IMG/VR virus record: IMGVR_UViG_3300029262_000003
Location: 1-38,114 of that record
Direction: 5' to 3' (one strand)
Length of the DNA: 38,114 nucleotides
Source: a virus
The translations under genes were made by a program, and so were the position numbers. Position 1 is the first letter of the stretch. Each line of letters opens with the position of its first letter. The notes below the pieces were generated by a model that saw only the letters and a program-made list of their open reading frames with translations, was not told the DNA's origin and searched no databases. This document shows positions 8,996 through 14,809 of this stretch, one piece after another.

Positions 8996-9439
8996 ATGCT
9001 AGAATTTTTACGTAAGCTAATCCCTTGGGTTCTCGCTGGGATGCTATTCGGATTGGGATGGCATCTAGGGTCAGACTCAATGGACGCTAAATGGAAACAG
9101 GAGGTACACAATGAGTACGTTAAGAGAGTTGAGGCTACGGCGAGCACTCAAAGAGCAATCAATGAAATATCGGCTAAGTATCAAGAAGACCTTGCCGCGC
9201 TGGAAGGGAGCACTGATAGGATTATTTCTGATTTGCGTAGCGACAATAAGCGGCTGCGCGTCAGAGTCAAACCTACCGGAACCTCCGAAGGTCAGTGTGG
9301 ATTCGAGCCTGATGATCGAGCCGAACTTGACGACCGAGATGCTAAACGTATTCTCTCAGTGACCCAGAAGGGTGACGCATGGATTCGTGCGTTACAGGAT
9401 ACTATTCGTGAACTGCAACGTAAGCAGGAAATCAAGTAA
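8996..9439 (+). CDS. 18.5: Inner-membrane spanin gp18.5 (Rz-like)
   Basis: The 147-residue protein has an N-terminal membrane anchor at about residues 8-27 (LIPWVLAGMLFGLGWHLG), then a long charged periplasmic coiled coil. This is the Rz (i-spanin) layout. With the lipoprotein gp18.7, encoded inside the same stretch in another frame, it spans the periplasm and fuses the two membranes in the last step of lysis. The ATG at 8996 follows GGGAGGCATT. T7 gp18.5 is 143 residues. Confidence 0.92.
   Translation: MLEFLRKLIPWVLAGMLFGLGWHLGSDSMDAKWKQEVHNEYVKRVEATASTQRAINEISAKYQEDLAALEGSTDRIISDLRSDNKRLRVRVKPTGTSEGQCGFEPDDRAELDDRDAKRILSVTQKGDAWIRALQDTIRELQRKQEIK
9111..9362 (+). CDS. 18.7: Outer-membrane spanin gp18.7 (Rz1-like lipoprotein), nested in 18.5
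   Basis: This 83-residue frame is wholly embedded in gene 18.5 in the +1 frame, the usual Rz/Rz1 arrangement. A basic N-terminus (RRALKEQSMKYRLSIKK) is followed by a hydrophobic stretch and the lipobox ATISGC with Cys49 as the lipidation site. The mature part is proline-containing (SNLPEPPKV) and short, as for o-spanins. The first ATG is preceded by AGGAGGTACACA, which makes 9111 the likely start. A shorter product from Met18 would also keep the signal sequence. Confidence 0.88.
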   Translation: MSTLRELRLRRALKEQSMKYRLSIKKTLPRWKGALIGLFLICVATISGCASESNLPEPPKVSVDSSLMIEPNLTTEMLNVFSQ

Positions 9440-9448
9440 GGAGGCAAC

Positions 9449-11209
9449 GTGTCTACTCAATCCAATCGTAATGCGCTCGTAGTGGCGCAACTGAAAGGAG
9501 ACTTCGTGGCGTTCCTGTTCGTCTTATGGAAGGCGTTAAATCTTCCGGTGCCAACTAAGTGCCAAATAGATATGGCTAAGGTGCTGGCGAATGGAGACAA
9601 CAAGAAGTTCATCCTACAGGCTTTCCGTGGTATCGGTAAGTCGTTCATCACATGTGCGTTCGTTGTGTGGACGTTATGGCGTGACCCTCAGTTGAAGATA
9701 CTGATTGTCTCTGCATCCAAAGAACGTGCGGACGCTAACTCCATCTTCATCAAGAACATCATTGACCTGCTGCCCTTCTTGGCTGAGCTAAAGCCACGCC
9801 CCGGTCAGCGTGACTCTGTGATTAGTTTCGATGTTGGCCCTGCCAAGCCTGACCACTCTCCGTCTGTGAAGTCGGTGGGTATCACTGGTCAGTTGACTGG
9901 TAGCCGTGCTGATATCATCATAGCGGATGACGTTGAGATTCCGTCTAACTCCGCAACTCAAGGTGCCCGTGAGAAGCTGTGGACTCTGGTGCAGGAATTT
10001 GCTGCGCTTCTGAAACCGCTGCCGACCTCTCGCGTTATCTACCTTGGTACGCCTCAAACCGAAATGACCTTGTACAAGGAACTCGAAGATAACCGTGGGT
10101 ACACCACAATCATCTGGCCTGCGCTCTATCCGCGTAGCCGTGAGGAAGACTTGTACTATGGTGAACGTCTGGCCCCTATGCTCCGTGAGGAGTTCAACGA
10201 TGGGTTCGAGATGCTCCAAGGCCAACCAACTGACCCCGTGCGATTCGACATGGAAGACCTACGGGAACGTGAGTTGGAATACGGTAAGGCTGGCTTCACT
10301 TTACAGTTCATGCTTAACCCGAACCTTAGTGATGCCGAGAAGTACCCCTTACGCCTCCGTGACGCTATCGTGTGCGGTCTTGACTTCGAGAAAGCCCCAA
10401 TGCACTACCAGTGGCTTCCGAACCGTCAGAATCGCAATGAGGAGCTGCCTAACGTGGGCCTTAAGGGTGATGACATTCATAGCTATCATTCGTGCAGCCA
10501 GAACACTGGACAGTACCAGCAACGCATCCTCGTGATTGACCCTAGTGGTCGAGGTAAGGATGAGACAGGTTACGCAGTGTTGTTCACCCTGAATGGCTAC
10601 ATCTATCTGATGGAAGCTGGCGGGTTCCGCGATGGTTATTCCGATAAGACCCTTGAGTCCCTCGCTAAGAAAGCGAAGCAGTGGAAGGTTCAGACAGTGG
10701 TCTTCGAGAGTAACTTCGGGGATGGTATGTTTGGTAAGGTATTCAGCCCTGTGCTCCTTAAACACCATGCAGCAGCTCTGGAAGAGATTCGTGCTCGTGG
10801 TATGAAGGAACTACGCATTTGTGATACGCTGGAGCCTGTACTCTCTACGCACCGCCTTGTGATTCGTGATGAGGTGATTCGTGAGGACTACCAGACTGCC
10901 CGTGACGCTGATGGCAAGCATGACGTTCGCTATTCGCTGTTCTACCAGTTGACCCGTATGGCTCGTGAGAAGGGCGCTGTGGCCCATGATGACCGACTTG
11001 ATGCGTTAGCGTTAGGTGTGGAGTTCTTGCGCTCTACGATGGAACTGGACGCCGTGAAGGTGGAAGCCGAGGTGCTTGAGGCATTCTTAGAGGAACACAT
11101 GGAGCACCCAATACATTCGGCTGGTCACGTAGTTACCGCTATGGTTGACGGGATGGAACTCTATTGGGAGGATGACGATGTGAATGGCGATAGGTTCATT
11201 AACTGGTAG
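9449..11209 (+). CDS. 19: Large terminase subunit gp19 (packaging ATPase and nuclease), GTG start
   Basis: The 586-residue terminase powers DNA translocation into the procapsid and cuts concatemers. The Walker A-type loop is AFRGIGKSF (about residues 58-66) and Walker B is ADIIIADD (about 154-161). The RNase H-like nuclease domain begins near [11 protein letters not shown] (Asp364) and ends with HDDRLDAL (about 513-520). The start is GTG after AAGGAGGCAAC. By recollection the N-terminal third closely follows T7 while the rest is more divergent, so the right edge of the T7-like block probably falls near 10.1-10.2 kb. It overlaps no neighbour. phiOR and 19.5 follow. Confidence 0.95.
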   Translation: MSTQSNRNALVVAQLKGDFVAFLFVLWKALNLPVPTKCQIDMAKVLANGDNKKFILQAFRGIGKSFITCAFVVWTLWRDPQLKILIVSASKERADANSIFIKNIIDLLPFLAELKPRPGQRDSVISFDVGPAKPDHSPSVKSVGITGQLTGSRADIIIADDVEIPSNSATQGAREKLWTLVQEFAALLKPLPTSRVIYLGTPQTEMTLYKELEDNRGYTTIIWPALYPRSREEDLYYGERLAPMLREEFNDGFEMLQGQPTDPVRFDMEDLRERELEYGKAGFTLQFMLNPNLSDAEKYPLRLRDAIVCGLDFEKAPMHYQWLPNRQNRNEELPNVGLKGDDIHSYHSCSQNTGQYQQRILVIDPSGRGKDETGYAVLFTLNGYIYLMEAGGFRDGYSDKTLESLAKKAKQWKVQTVVFESNFGDGMFGKVFSPVLLKHHAAALEEIRARGMKELRICDTLEPVLSTHRLVIRDEVIREDYQTARDADGKHDVRYSLFYQLTRMAREKGAVAHDDRLDALALGVEFLRSTMELDAVKVEAEVLEAFLEEHMEHPIHSAGHVVTAMVDGMELYWEDDDVNGDRFINW

Positions 11210-11241
11210 TTATGCATAATGAGTGCATAAGGAATCATTGA

Positions 11242-11255
11242 GACCACGGATGGTC
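11242..11255 (+). other. Hairpin with CGGA tetraloop after gene 19
   Basis: GACCA (11242-11246) pairs perfectly with TGGTC (11251-11255) around the loop CGGA. It shares the CCACGGATGG heart with the hairpin at 8390-8405. Flanking sequences ATCATTGA and TCAATGAG could extend the pairing at longer range. Function unknown. Confidence 0.45.
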
Positions 11256-11289
11256 ACTTTAAGAAACTCCTTAAGAATCAATGAGTTTG

Positions 11290-11312
11290 CATTAACCCTC
11301 ACTAAAGGGAGA
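11290..11312 (+). promoter_or_regulatory. phiOR promoter (T3 type)
   Basis: ATTAACCCTCACTAAAGGGA followed by GAG matches the T3 consensus, with +1 at 11307. Its position after gene 19 and before the right genome end corresponds to phiOR, which drives 19.5 and is tied to replication and packaging at the right end in T7. Confidence 0.93.
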
Positions 11313-11452
11313 GAGGGGACTTAAAGCTACTATATAGGTTAGTCATTCAGGTTATGCAATGACCCTTTATGCACTTTAAGTCTACCTCTGTGATTGGTGA
11401 TATTATCATTGTATAATCACCCTACCTTAGAGCAACTGAAAGGAGGTAGCTC

Positions 11453-11602
11453 ATGTTACGCTTGCTGATTGCCCTGCTGCGTCATAGAGTCACTTGGCGA
11501 TTTCTTCTGGTACTTACTGCTACCCTTGGGTACGCAGGTCTTAATGACCACCTCGGTCAACTGGAAGTGGCCTTTTGCTCTATACTCTCTTGTGGGGATT
11601 AA
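11453..11602 (+). CDS. 19.5: Small membrane protein gp19.5
   Basis: This 49-residue frame follows a strong AAGGAGGTAGCTC. It begins MLRLLIALLRHRVTWRFLLV and has one membrane-spanning stretch at about residues 15-31. Length and pattern match T7 gp19.5, which is also 49 residues and the last gene before the right terminal repeat. The function of gp19.5 is not established; in T7 it has been linked to recovery of gene 1.3/2 defects only indirectly, so I assign none. It is transcribed from phiOR. Confidence 0.85.
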   Translation: MLRLLIALLRHRVTWRFLLVLTATLGYAGLNDHLGQLEVAFCSILSCGD

Positions 11603-11835
11603 ATTATTGTTGATGACCGACAAGCGGCTCTAGGGATTCGTAGGTATAGTTTCACTACACCAACTCATCCCTGTAGAGTCAACCCTAAAGGTTATACCTA
11701 AAGATGCCCTGTAGTTCTTAATGGCCTTACAGGGTCTTTAAGTGTCTCCTGTGGTCTCACATATGGTGTGGCCTTACCTAAAGTGGTTGCCTAAAGAGAC
11801 CCTTTAAGAATTTACCACAAAAATCTGAATGGGTA
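11603..11835. other. Non-coding right-end region with CCTAAAG repeats
   Basis: No convincing gene is present. The stretch holds four copies of CCTAAAG at 11684, 11697, 11777 and 11790, in two pairs each with 13-bp start spacing. It corresponds to the right-hand short-repeat and packaging region next to the terminal repeat in T7-group phages. A hairpin-prone part, CCCTGTAG(11708)...CTTACAGGG, is also visible. Confidence 0.7.
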
Positions 11836-12065
11836 TCTCATAGTTCAAGAACCCAAAGTACCCCCCCATAGCCCCTCTTAAAGCCACCCAAAGCTGGCCC
11901 TACCCCTAGGGTTTAACCTTCGGTTAACCTTGGGTCTTTCCTCAAGTGGCCTATAGGATAGCCTAAAGTGATGCCTAAAGTCAATACCTAAAGTGATGGC
12001 TGCCTATTGGAGACTTAAAGAGTGTCCTAGTGTACCAGTATGATAGTACATCTCTATGTGTCCCT
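11836..12065. repeat. Terminal direct repeat of the virion genome (collapsed to one copy)
   Basis: The stretch begins TCTCATAGTTCAAG and ends ATGTGTCCCT. T7 repeats begin TCTCACAG and end TGTGTCCCT, and the T3 genome starts, by recollection, with the same TCTCATAGTTC. In the packaged linear genome this ~230-bp sequence would sit at both ends. In a circular assembly the copies merge. It has no gene and contains CCTAAAG at 11962, 11974 and 11987. Base-exact ends are inferred by homology, not visible directly. Confidence 0.88.
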
Positions 12066-12276
12066 ATCTGTTAGCCCCTTAAAGTAAACCCTAAAGCCAC
12101 CACCTAAAGAGCGACGCTATCTTAAAGACAACCAGACCGATAGACCCACTGTTAACCTGTAGTGCTGCCCTGTAGTTGTCTATAATATCCAACGTTGTCT
12201 ATTTACCCTCACTAAAGGGAATAAGGTGGATACTTAAAGAGGGAATAAAGATTTAATAAAAGATTAGAATTAAGTG
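12066..12276. other. Left-end non-coding region after the terminal repeat
   Basis: There is no gene here. CCTAAAG occurs at 12090 and 12103 (13-bp spacing) beside several CTTAAAG variants, mirroring the right-end array. This is the left short-repeat region of a T7-type genome, followed by phiOL and an AT-rich tract (12240-12275). Confidence 0.65.
12200..12222 (+). promoter_or_regulatory. phiOL promoter (T3 type)
   Basis: TTTACCCTCACTAAAGGGAA matches the T3 core with +1 at 12217. It deviates upstream (TTTA for TTAA) and at +5. It sits left of the host promoters, as phiOL does in T7. Confidence 0.9.
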
Positions 12277-12306
12277 TTGACTTTAAGTTACCTTTAAGGC
12301 TATTAT
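12277..12306 (+). promoter_or_regulatory. Host sigma70 promoter A1
   Basis: TTGACT at 12277-12282 and TATTAT at 12301-12306 are 18 bp apart. This is the first of three host promoters before gene 0.3, matching the A1-A3 set of T7-group phages, which start early transcription as the genome enters. Confidence 0.75.
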
Positions 12307-12405
12307 TCATCTCGTCAACGGGACAACGGCCTTAAAGCCACTCCCTGAGATACCGGAGTCAACCGGATAAGTAGACAGCCTGATAAGTCATACGAAAAAC
12401 AGGCA

Positions 12406-12435
12406 TTGACAACGCAAGGTAACAAGTAGTAAGAT
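12406..12435 (+). promoter_or_regulatory. Host sigma70 promoter A2
   Basis: TTGACA (12406-12411) and TAAGAT (12430-12435) are separated by 18 bp. The upstream sequence ACGAAAAACAGGCATTGACA closely resembles T7 promoter A2. Confidence 0.85.
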
Positions 12436-12516
12436 GTACCACATAACGTTAACCACCGCTTCGGTGTCTTCTAGGTGACTTAAGCGCACCACGGCACATA
12501 AAGTTAAACAAAGTGG

Positions 12517-12545
12517 TTGACAACATGAAGTAAGCACGGTACGAT
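12517..12545 (+). promoter_or_regulatory. Host sigma70 promoter A3
   Basis: TTGACA (12517-12522) and TACGAT (12540-12545) are 17 bp apart. The stretch TTGACAACATGAAGTAAGCA is nearly the same as T7 promoter A3. Confidence 0.88.
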
Positions 12546-12614
12546 GTACCACATGAAACGACAGTGAGGCGGGACACTGAAAGCCGCTAGGGTCTAACGA
12601 AACCAGACCGACAC

Positions 12615-12625
12615 GCTCTTTAACA
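12615..12625 (+). promoter_or_regulatory. boxA-like antitermination sequence in the early leader
   Basis: GCTCTTTAACA is identical to the core boxA of E. coli rRNA leaders (TGCTCTTTAACA). It lies 70 bases past promoter A3, within the early transcript. Binding of host NusB/S10 to the RNA is an inference. Confidence 0.55.
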
Positions 12626-12665
12626 ATCTGGATAATAGCTCTTGAGTGTACCATATAAGCGAATA

Positions 12666-12700
12666 ACTCAAGGTCGCACTGAAAGCGTGGCCTTTATGAT
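12666..12700 (+). promoter_or_regulatory. RNase III processing hairpin R0.3
   Basis: ACTCAAGGTCGC...GCGTGGCCTTTATGAT folds into the standard T7-group RNase III stem-loop. It separates the early leader from gene 0.3. Confidence 0.8.
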
Positions 12701-12734
12701 ATTCACTTAACGAACTAACATGAGGTAACACCAA

Positions 12735-13193
12735 ATGATTTTCACTAAAGAGCCTGCGAACGTCTTCTATGTACTGGTTTCCGCTTTCCGTTCTAACCTC
12801 TGCGATGAGGTGAATATGAGCAGACACCGCCACATGGTAAGCACTTTACGTGCCGCACCGGGTCTTTATGGCTCCGTTGAGTCAACCGATTTGACCGGGT
12901 GCTATCGTGAGGCAATCTCAAGCGCACCAACTGAGGAAAAAACTGTTCGTGTACGCTGCAAGGACAAAGCGCAGGCACTCAATGTTGCACGCCTAGCTTG
13001 TAATGAGTGGGAGCAAGATTGCGTACTGGTATACAAATCACAGACTCACACGGCTGGTCTGGTGTACGCTAAAGGTATCGACGGGTATAAGGCTGAACGT
13101 CTGCCGGGTAGTTTCCAAGAGGTTCCTAAAGGCGCACCGCTGCAAGGCTGCTTCACTATTGATGAGTTCGGTCGCCGCTGGCAAGTACAATAA
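12735..13193 (+). CDS. 0.3: S-adenosylmethionine-cleaving enzyme gp0.3 (SAMase), anti-restriction
   Basis: The 152-residue product is recognisable as T3 SAMase, unrelated to the Ocr DNA mimic found at this position in T7. It degrades SAM at the start of infection (long called a hydrolase, more recently shown to act as a lyase). This removes the cofactor needed by type I restriction-modification and BREX systems. Two starts are credible: ATG 12735 after TGAGGTAACACC, and an in-frame ATG at 12816 (Met28) after GATGAGGTGAAT. The second would give a 125-residue form, consistent with the two SAMase polypeptides described for T3. It is the first gene expressed from A1-A3 and is bounded by RNase III sites. 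Confidence 0.95.
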   Translation: MIFTKEPANVFYVLVSAFRSNLCDEVNMSRHRHMVSTLRAAPGLYGSVESTDLTGCYREAISSAPTEEKTVRVRCKDKAQALNVARLACNEWEQDCVLVYKSQTHTAGLVYAKGIDGYKAERLPGSFQEVPKGAPLQGCFTIDEFGRRWQVQ

Positions 13194-13198
13194 GTGTT

Positions 13199-13236
13199 AA
13201 ACTCAAGGTCATGCACGATGCGTGGCCTTTATGATT
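13199..13236 (+). promoter_or_regulatory. RNase III processing hairpin R0.5
   Basis: AACTCAAGGTCATGCACGA...GCGTGGCCTTTATGATT is a second copy of the family stem-loop, directly after the gene 0.3 stop. Confidence 0.8.
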
Positions 13237-13263
13237 AACATTCTCTCCATATGAGGTATTGAA

Positions 13264-13461
13264 ATGCTCACAGCACTAATTGCACTGGTCTATCTGTGCA
13301 TCGCTATGTACTTTATGCGAGACTTCAAGCGCGGTCTGGTAGTCCATAAGGCAACACTGAGTTACTTTAAGTGGGGATTCATCCCACGGTTTACGGTTCG
13401 TGAACGCAATGGACGCTTTAAGGCCAATAAGGTAGGAGTATTCTACATTGCTACGCACTAA
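13264..13461 (+). CDS. Small early membrane protein (0.4-0.5 region)
   Basis: This 65-residue frame starts at ATG 13264 after ATGAGGTATTGAA, shortly after the R0.5 hairpin. Residues 1-18 (MLTALIALVYLCIAMYFM) form a single hydrophobic segment followed by an arginine- and lysine-rich cytoplasmic tail, so an inner-membrane protein with N-out/C-in topology is likely. It occupies the place of T7 genes 0.4-0.5, which are also small and of poorly known function, but I see no clear sequence match. In T3 annotation a gene called 0.45 lies in this area. I cannot assign a function. Confidence 0.75.
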   Translation: MLTALIALVYLCIAMYFMRDFKRGLVVHKATLSYFKWGFIPRFTVRERNGRFKANKVGVFYIATH

Positions 13462-13615
13462 CTCAAAGCACGTAAAGACCGCACTGTATGCGATGGCGTA
13501 TGGTGCATCGAAACGCAAGGTCAAACGCATCTTAACGAGACACCGCAAGATGACCGCACGACAGGCTGCAAGCGCTGTCAAATGGGCTGAATTTACTCTT
13601 TACTCTTACAGATAA
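13448..13615 (+). CDS. Putative small basic protein, TTG start, overlapping the upstream gene (0.6 region)
   Basis: A 55-codon frame runs from TTG 13448 to TAA 13613-13615 and fills the gap before gene 0.7. AGGTAGGAG lies 9 bases before the TTG. It overlaps the upstream ORF by 14 bp in the +1 frame. The product is very basic, with RHRKMTARQAASAVKWAEF near its C-terminus and few acidic residues, suggesting nucleic-acid or ribosome binding. Alternatively it is reached by +1 frameshifting from the upstream gene, or starts at ATG 13493 as a 40-residue protein. T7 has a two-frame gene pair, 0.6A/0.6B, at this location. Coding is likely; the start is uncertain. Confidence 0.55.
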   Translation: MLRTNSKHVKTALYAMAYGASKRKVKRILTRHRKMTARQAASAVKWAEFTLYSYR

Positions 13616-13629
13616 CAGGACACTGAACG

Positions 13630-14739
13630 ATGACTTTCACCGAAGCACAAGCCGCACTCGAAGCTATCCGCAACCTACCGATTGAGCGCCTGAACGAACG
13701 CCAGACTATGCTGGTGGCTCTTGCGGCTGCCATCGTGAACGCTGAGACCCAAGATGGGCAATTGACGCAGGCAGCAGGAAACACGGCGCTAGAACGCATG
13801 GACTACTGGCAGACCCTAGCGGCGCGCATGAGGGATGTTGGTTTCATCAAGCTAGGTAATGGTCACTTTAGCGCAGCGTATCAGCACGAGATGTTGCCGG
13901 GTAAGGTCATCAAGGTAGGCTTTAAGAAAGAGGATTCAGGCGCAGCCTATGCAGCATTCTGCCGTATGAATCAAGGGCGCGAAGGTATCCCTACGGTGTA
14001 CGACATTCAGCGTCATGCAGGCTGTTACACGGTGGTTCTTGACTATCTGAACCCGCTTAACGATTGGTGCTATGGTGAGAGTGACAAGGTGCGTCATCAC
14101 TTCAAAGCCGCACGGGAAATCATTGAGGAGGATTGCTTTGATGCTGCCGAAGAGTACCCAATAAGTGACGGGTTCATTGAGACCTGCAAGGATATCCGTA
14201 AGTTCTTCTTAGGGATCGCATCGTTCGATTGTCACAGCGGTAACATGATGAAAGACCAAATGGGCCGCTTGATTATCACAGACCCGGTATCGTTCAGCGC
14301 AGACGACAAGTTAAAGCCGGGTGAGTTTCACTGTGACCCGGATGAACTAATAGCCGAGATTGAGGCGCTAAGGGCACAGGAAGCCATTGAGCGCTGTGTC
14401 AATCGTAAGGCACGCCGTGACCCTAAAGGAGCCTTTCAGGTAGCGCGTAAAGCACGCGTCAAGTGGCGCAGAAAGGCCGCTAAGCGTGAGAAGTGCAACG
14501 CTAAGGTACTCGCTAGGATGCGCATGGACGCCAATCAGAATCGCAGGGATGAGCCTAGGGCGCGTATGGTGTGGGGCGATAAGCACTGGCGCAACGCTTG
14601 GATGCACCACAACAACCTAAACTTTGCAGAACTGGAGCGCCGCGCTGCTGCGGTAATGATGCTGCATGATGAGGTGCGCATTCAGTGGGGCAAACCGTTA
14701 CACATAGACGCATACCTTGACAAGCGTCTACAAGGCTGA
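13630..14739 (+). CDS. 0.7: Protein kinase and host-transcription shutoff protein gp0.7
   Basis: The 369-residue protein matches T7 gp0.7 (359 residues). Its N-terminal ~230 residues hold the serine/threonine kinase region, with GNGHFSAAY, the presumed ATP-lysine stretch KVIKVGFKKEDSGAAY, and the catalytic-type IASFDCHSGN and ITDPVSF. The C-terminal ~130 residues are extremely arginine/lysine rich, corresponding to the separate host-shutoff domain that acts on E. coli RNA polymerase. It phosphorylates host RNA polymerase beta', RNase III, RNase E and others. The ATG at 13630 follows ACAGGACACTGAACG. It is transcribed with the other early genes. Confidence 0.93.
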   Translation: MTFTEAQAALEAIRNLPIERLNERQTMLVALAAAIVNAETQDGQLTQAAGNTALERMDYWQTLAARMRDVGFIKLGNGHFSAAYQHEMLPGKVIKVGFKKEDSGAAYAAFCRMNQGREGIPTVYDIQRHAGCYTVVLDYLNPLNDWCYGESDKVRHHFKAAREIIEEDCFDAAEEYPISDGFIETCKDIRKFFLGIASFDCHSGNMMKDQMGRLIITDPVSFSADDKLKPGEFHCDPDELIAEIEALRAQEAIERCVNRKARRDPKGAFQVARKARVKWRRKAAKREKCNAKVLARMRMDANQNRRDEPRARMVWGDKHWRNAWMHHNNLNFAELERRAAAVMMLHDEVRIQWGKPLHIDAYLDKRLQG

Positions 14740-14745
14740 TAGAGT
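14717..14745 (+). promoter_or_regulatory. Host sigma70 promoter C before gene 1
   Basis: TTGACA at 14717-14722 and TAGAGT at 14740-14745 have a 17-bp spacer. The layout and flanking GCTGATAGAGTCTTTTCTTACAG resemble the minor T7 promoter C, also inside the end of gene 0.7. The -10 box is a weak match, so activity is probably modest. Confidence 0.5.
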
Positions 14746-14750
14746 CTTTT

Positions 14751-14782
14751 CTTACAGGTCATCATGAGGTGGCCTGAATAGG
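14751..14782 (+). promoter_or_regulatory. RNase III processing hairpin R1
   Basis: CTTACAGGTCATCATGAGGTGGCCTGAAT folds with CAGGTC pairing to GGCCTG. It corresponds to the R1 site that separates gene 0.7 from gene 1 in T7. Confidence 0.7.
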
Positions 14783-14809
14783 AACGATTTATTCACAATG
14801 AGGTAAGCA

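Noticed and set aside
10095-10535. Forward frame of 146 codons inside gene 19, at the approximate place of T7 genes 19.2/19.3
   Set aside because: Composition is serine/arginine/threonine-rich as in typical out-of-frame reads, there is no convincing ribosome-binding site at 10095, and the T7 overlapping genes themselves lack firm evidence.
11412-11417. TATAAT before gene 19.5 as a host promoter
   Set aside because: The -10 match is perfect, but no acceptable -35 lies 16-18 bp upstream (only TGTGAT), and the region is already covered by phiOR.
11836-12065. CRISPR-like array or origin made of the CCTAAAG repeats
   Set aside because: Repeats are 7 bp with no spacers of constant size, and the region matches the terminal repeat of T3-like phages.
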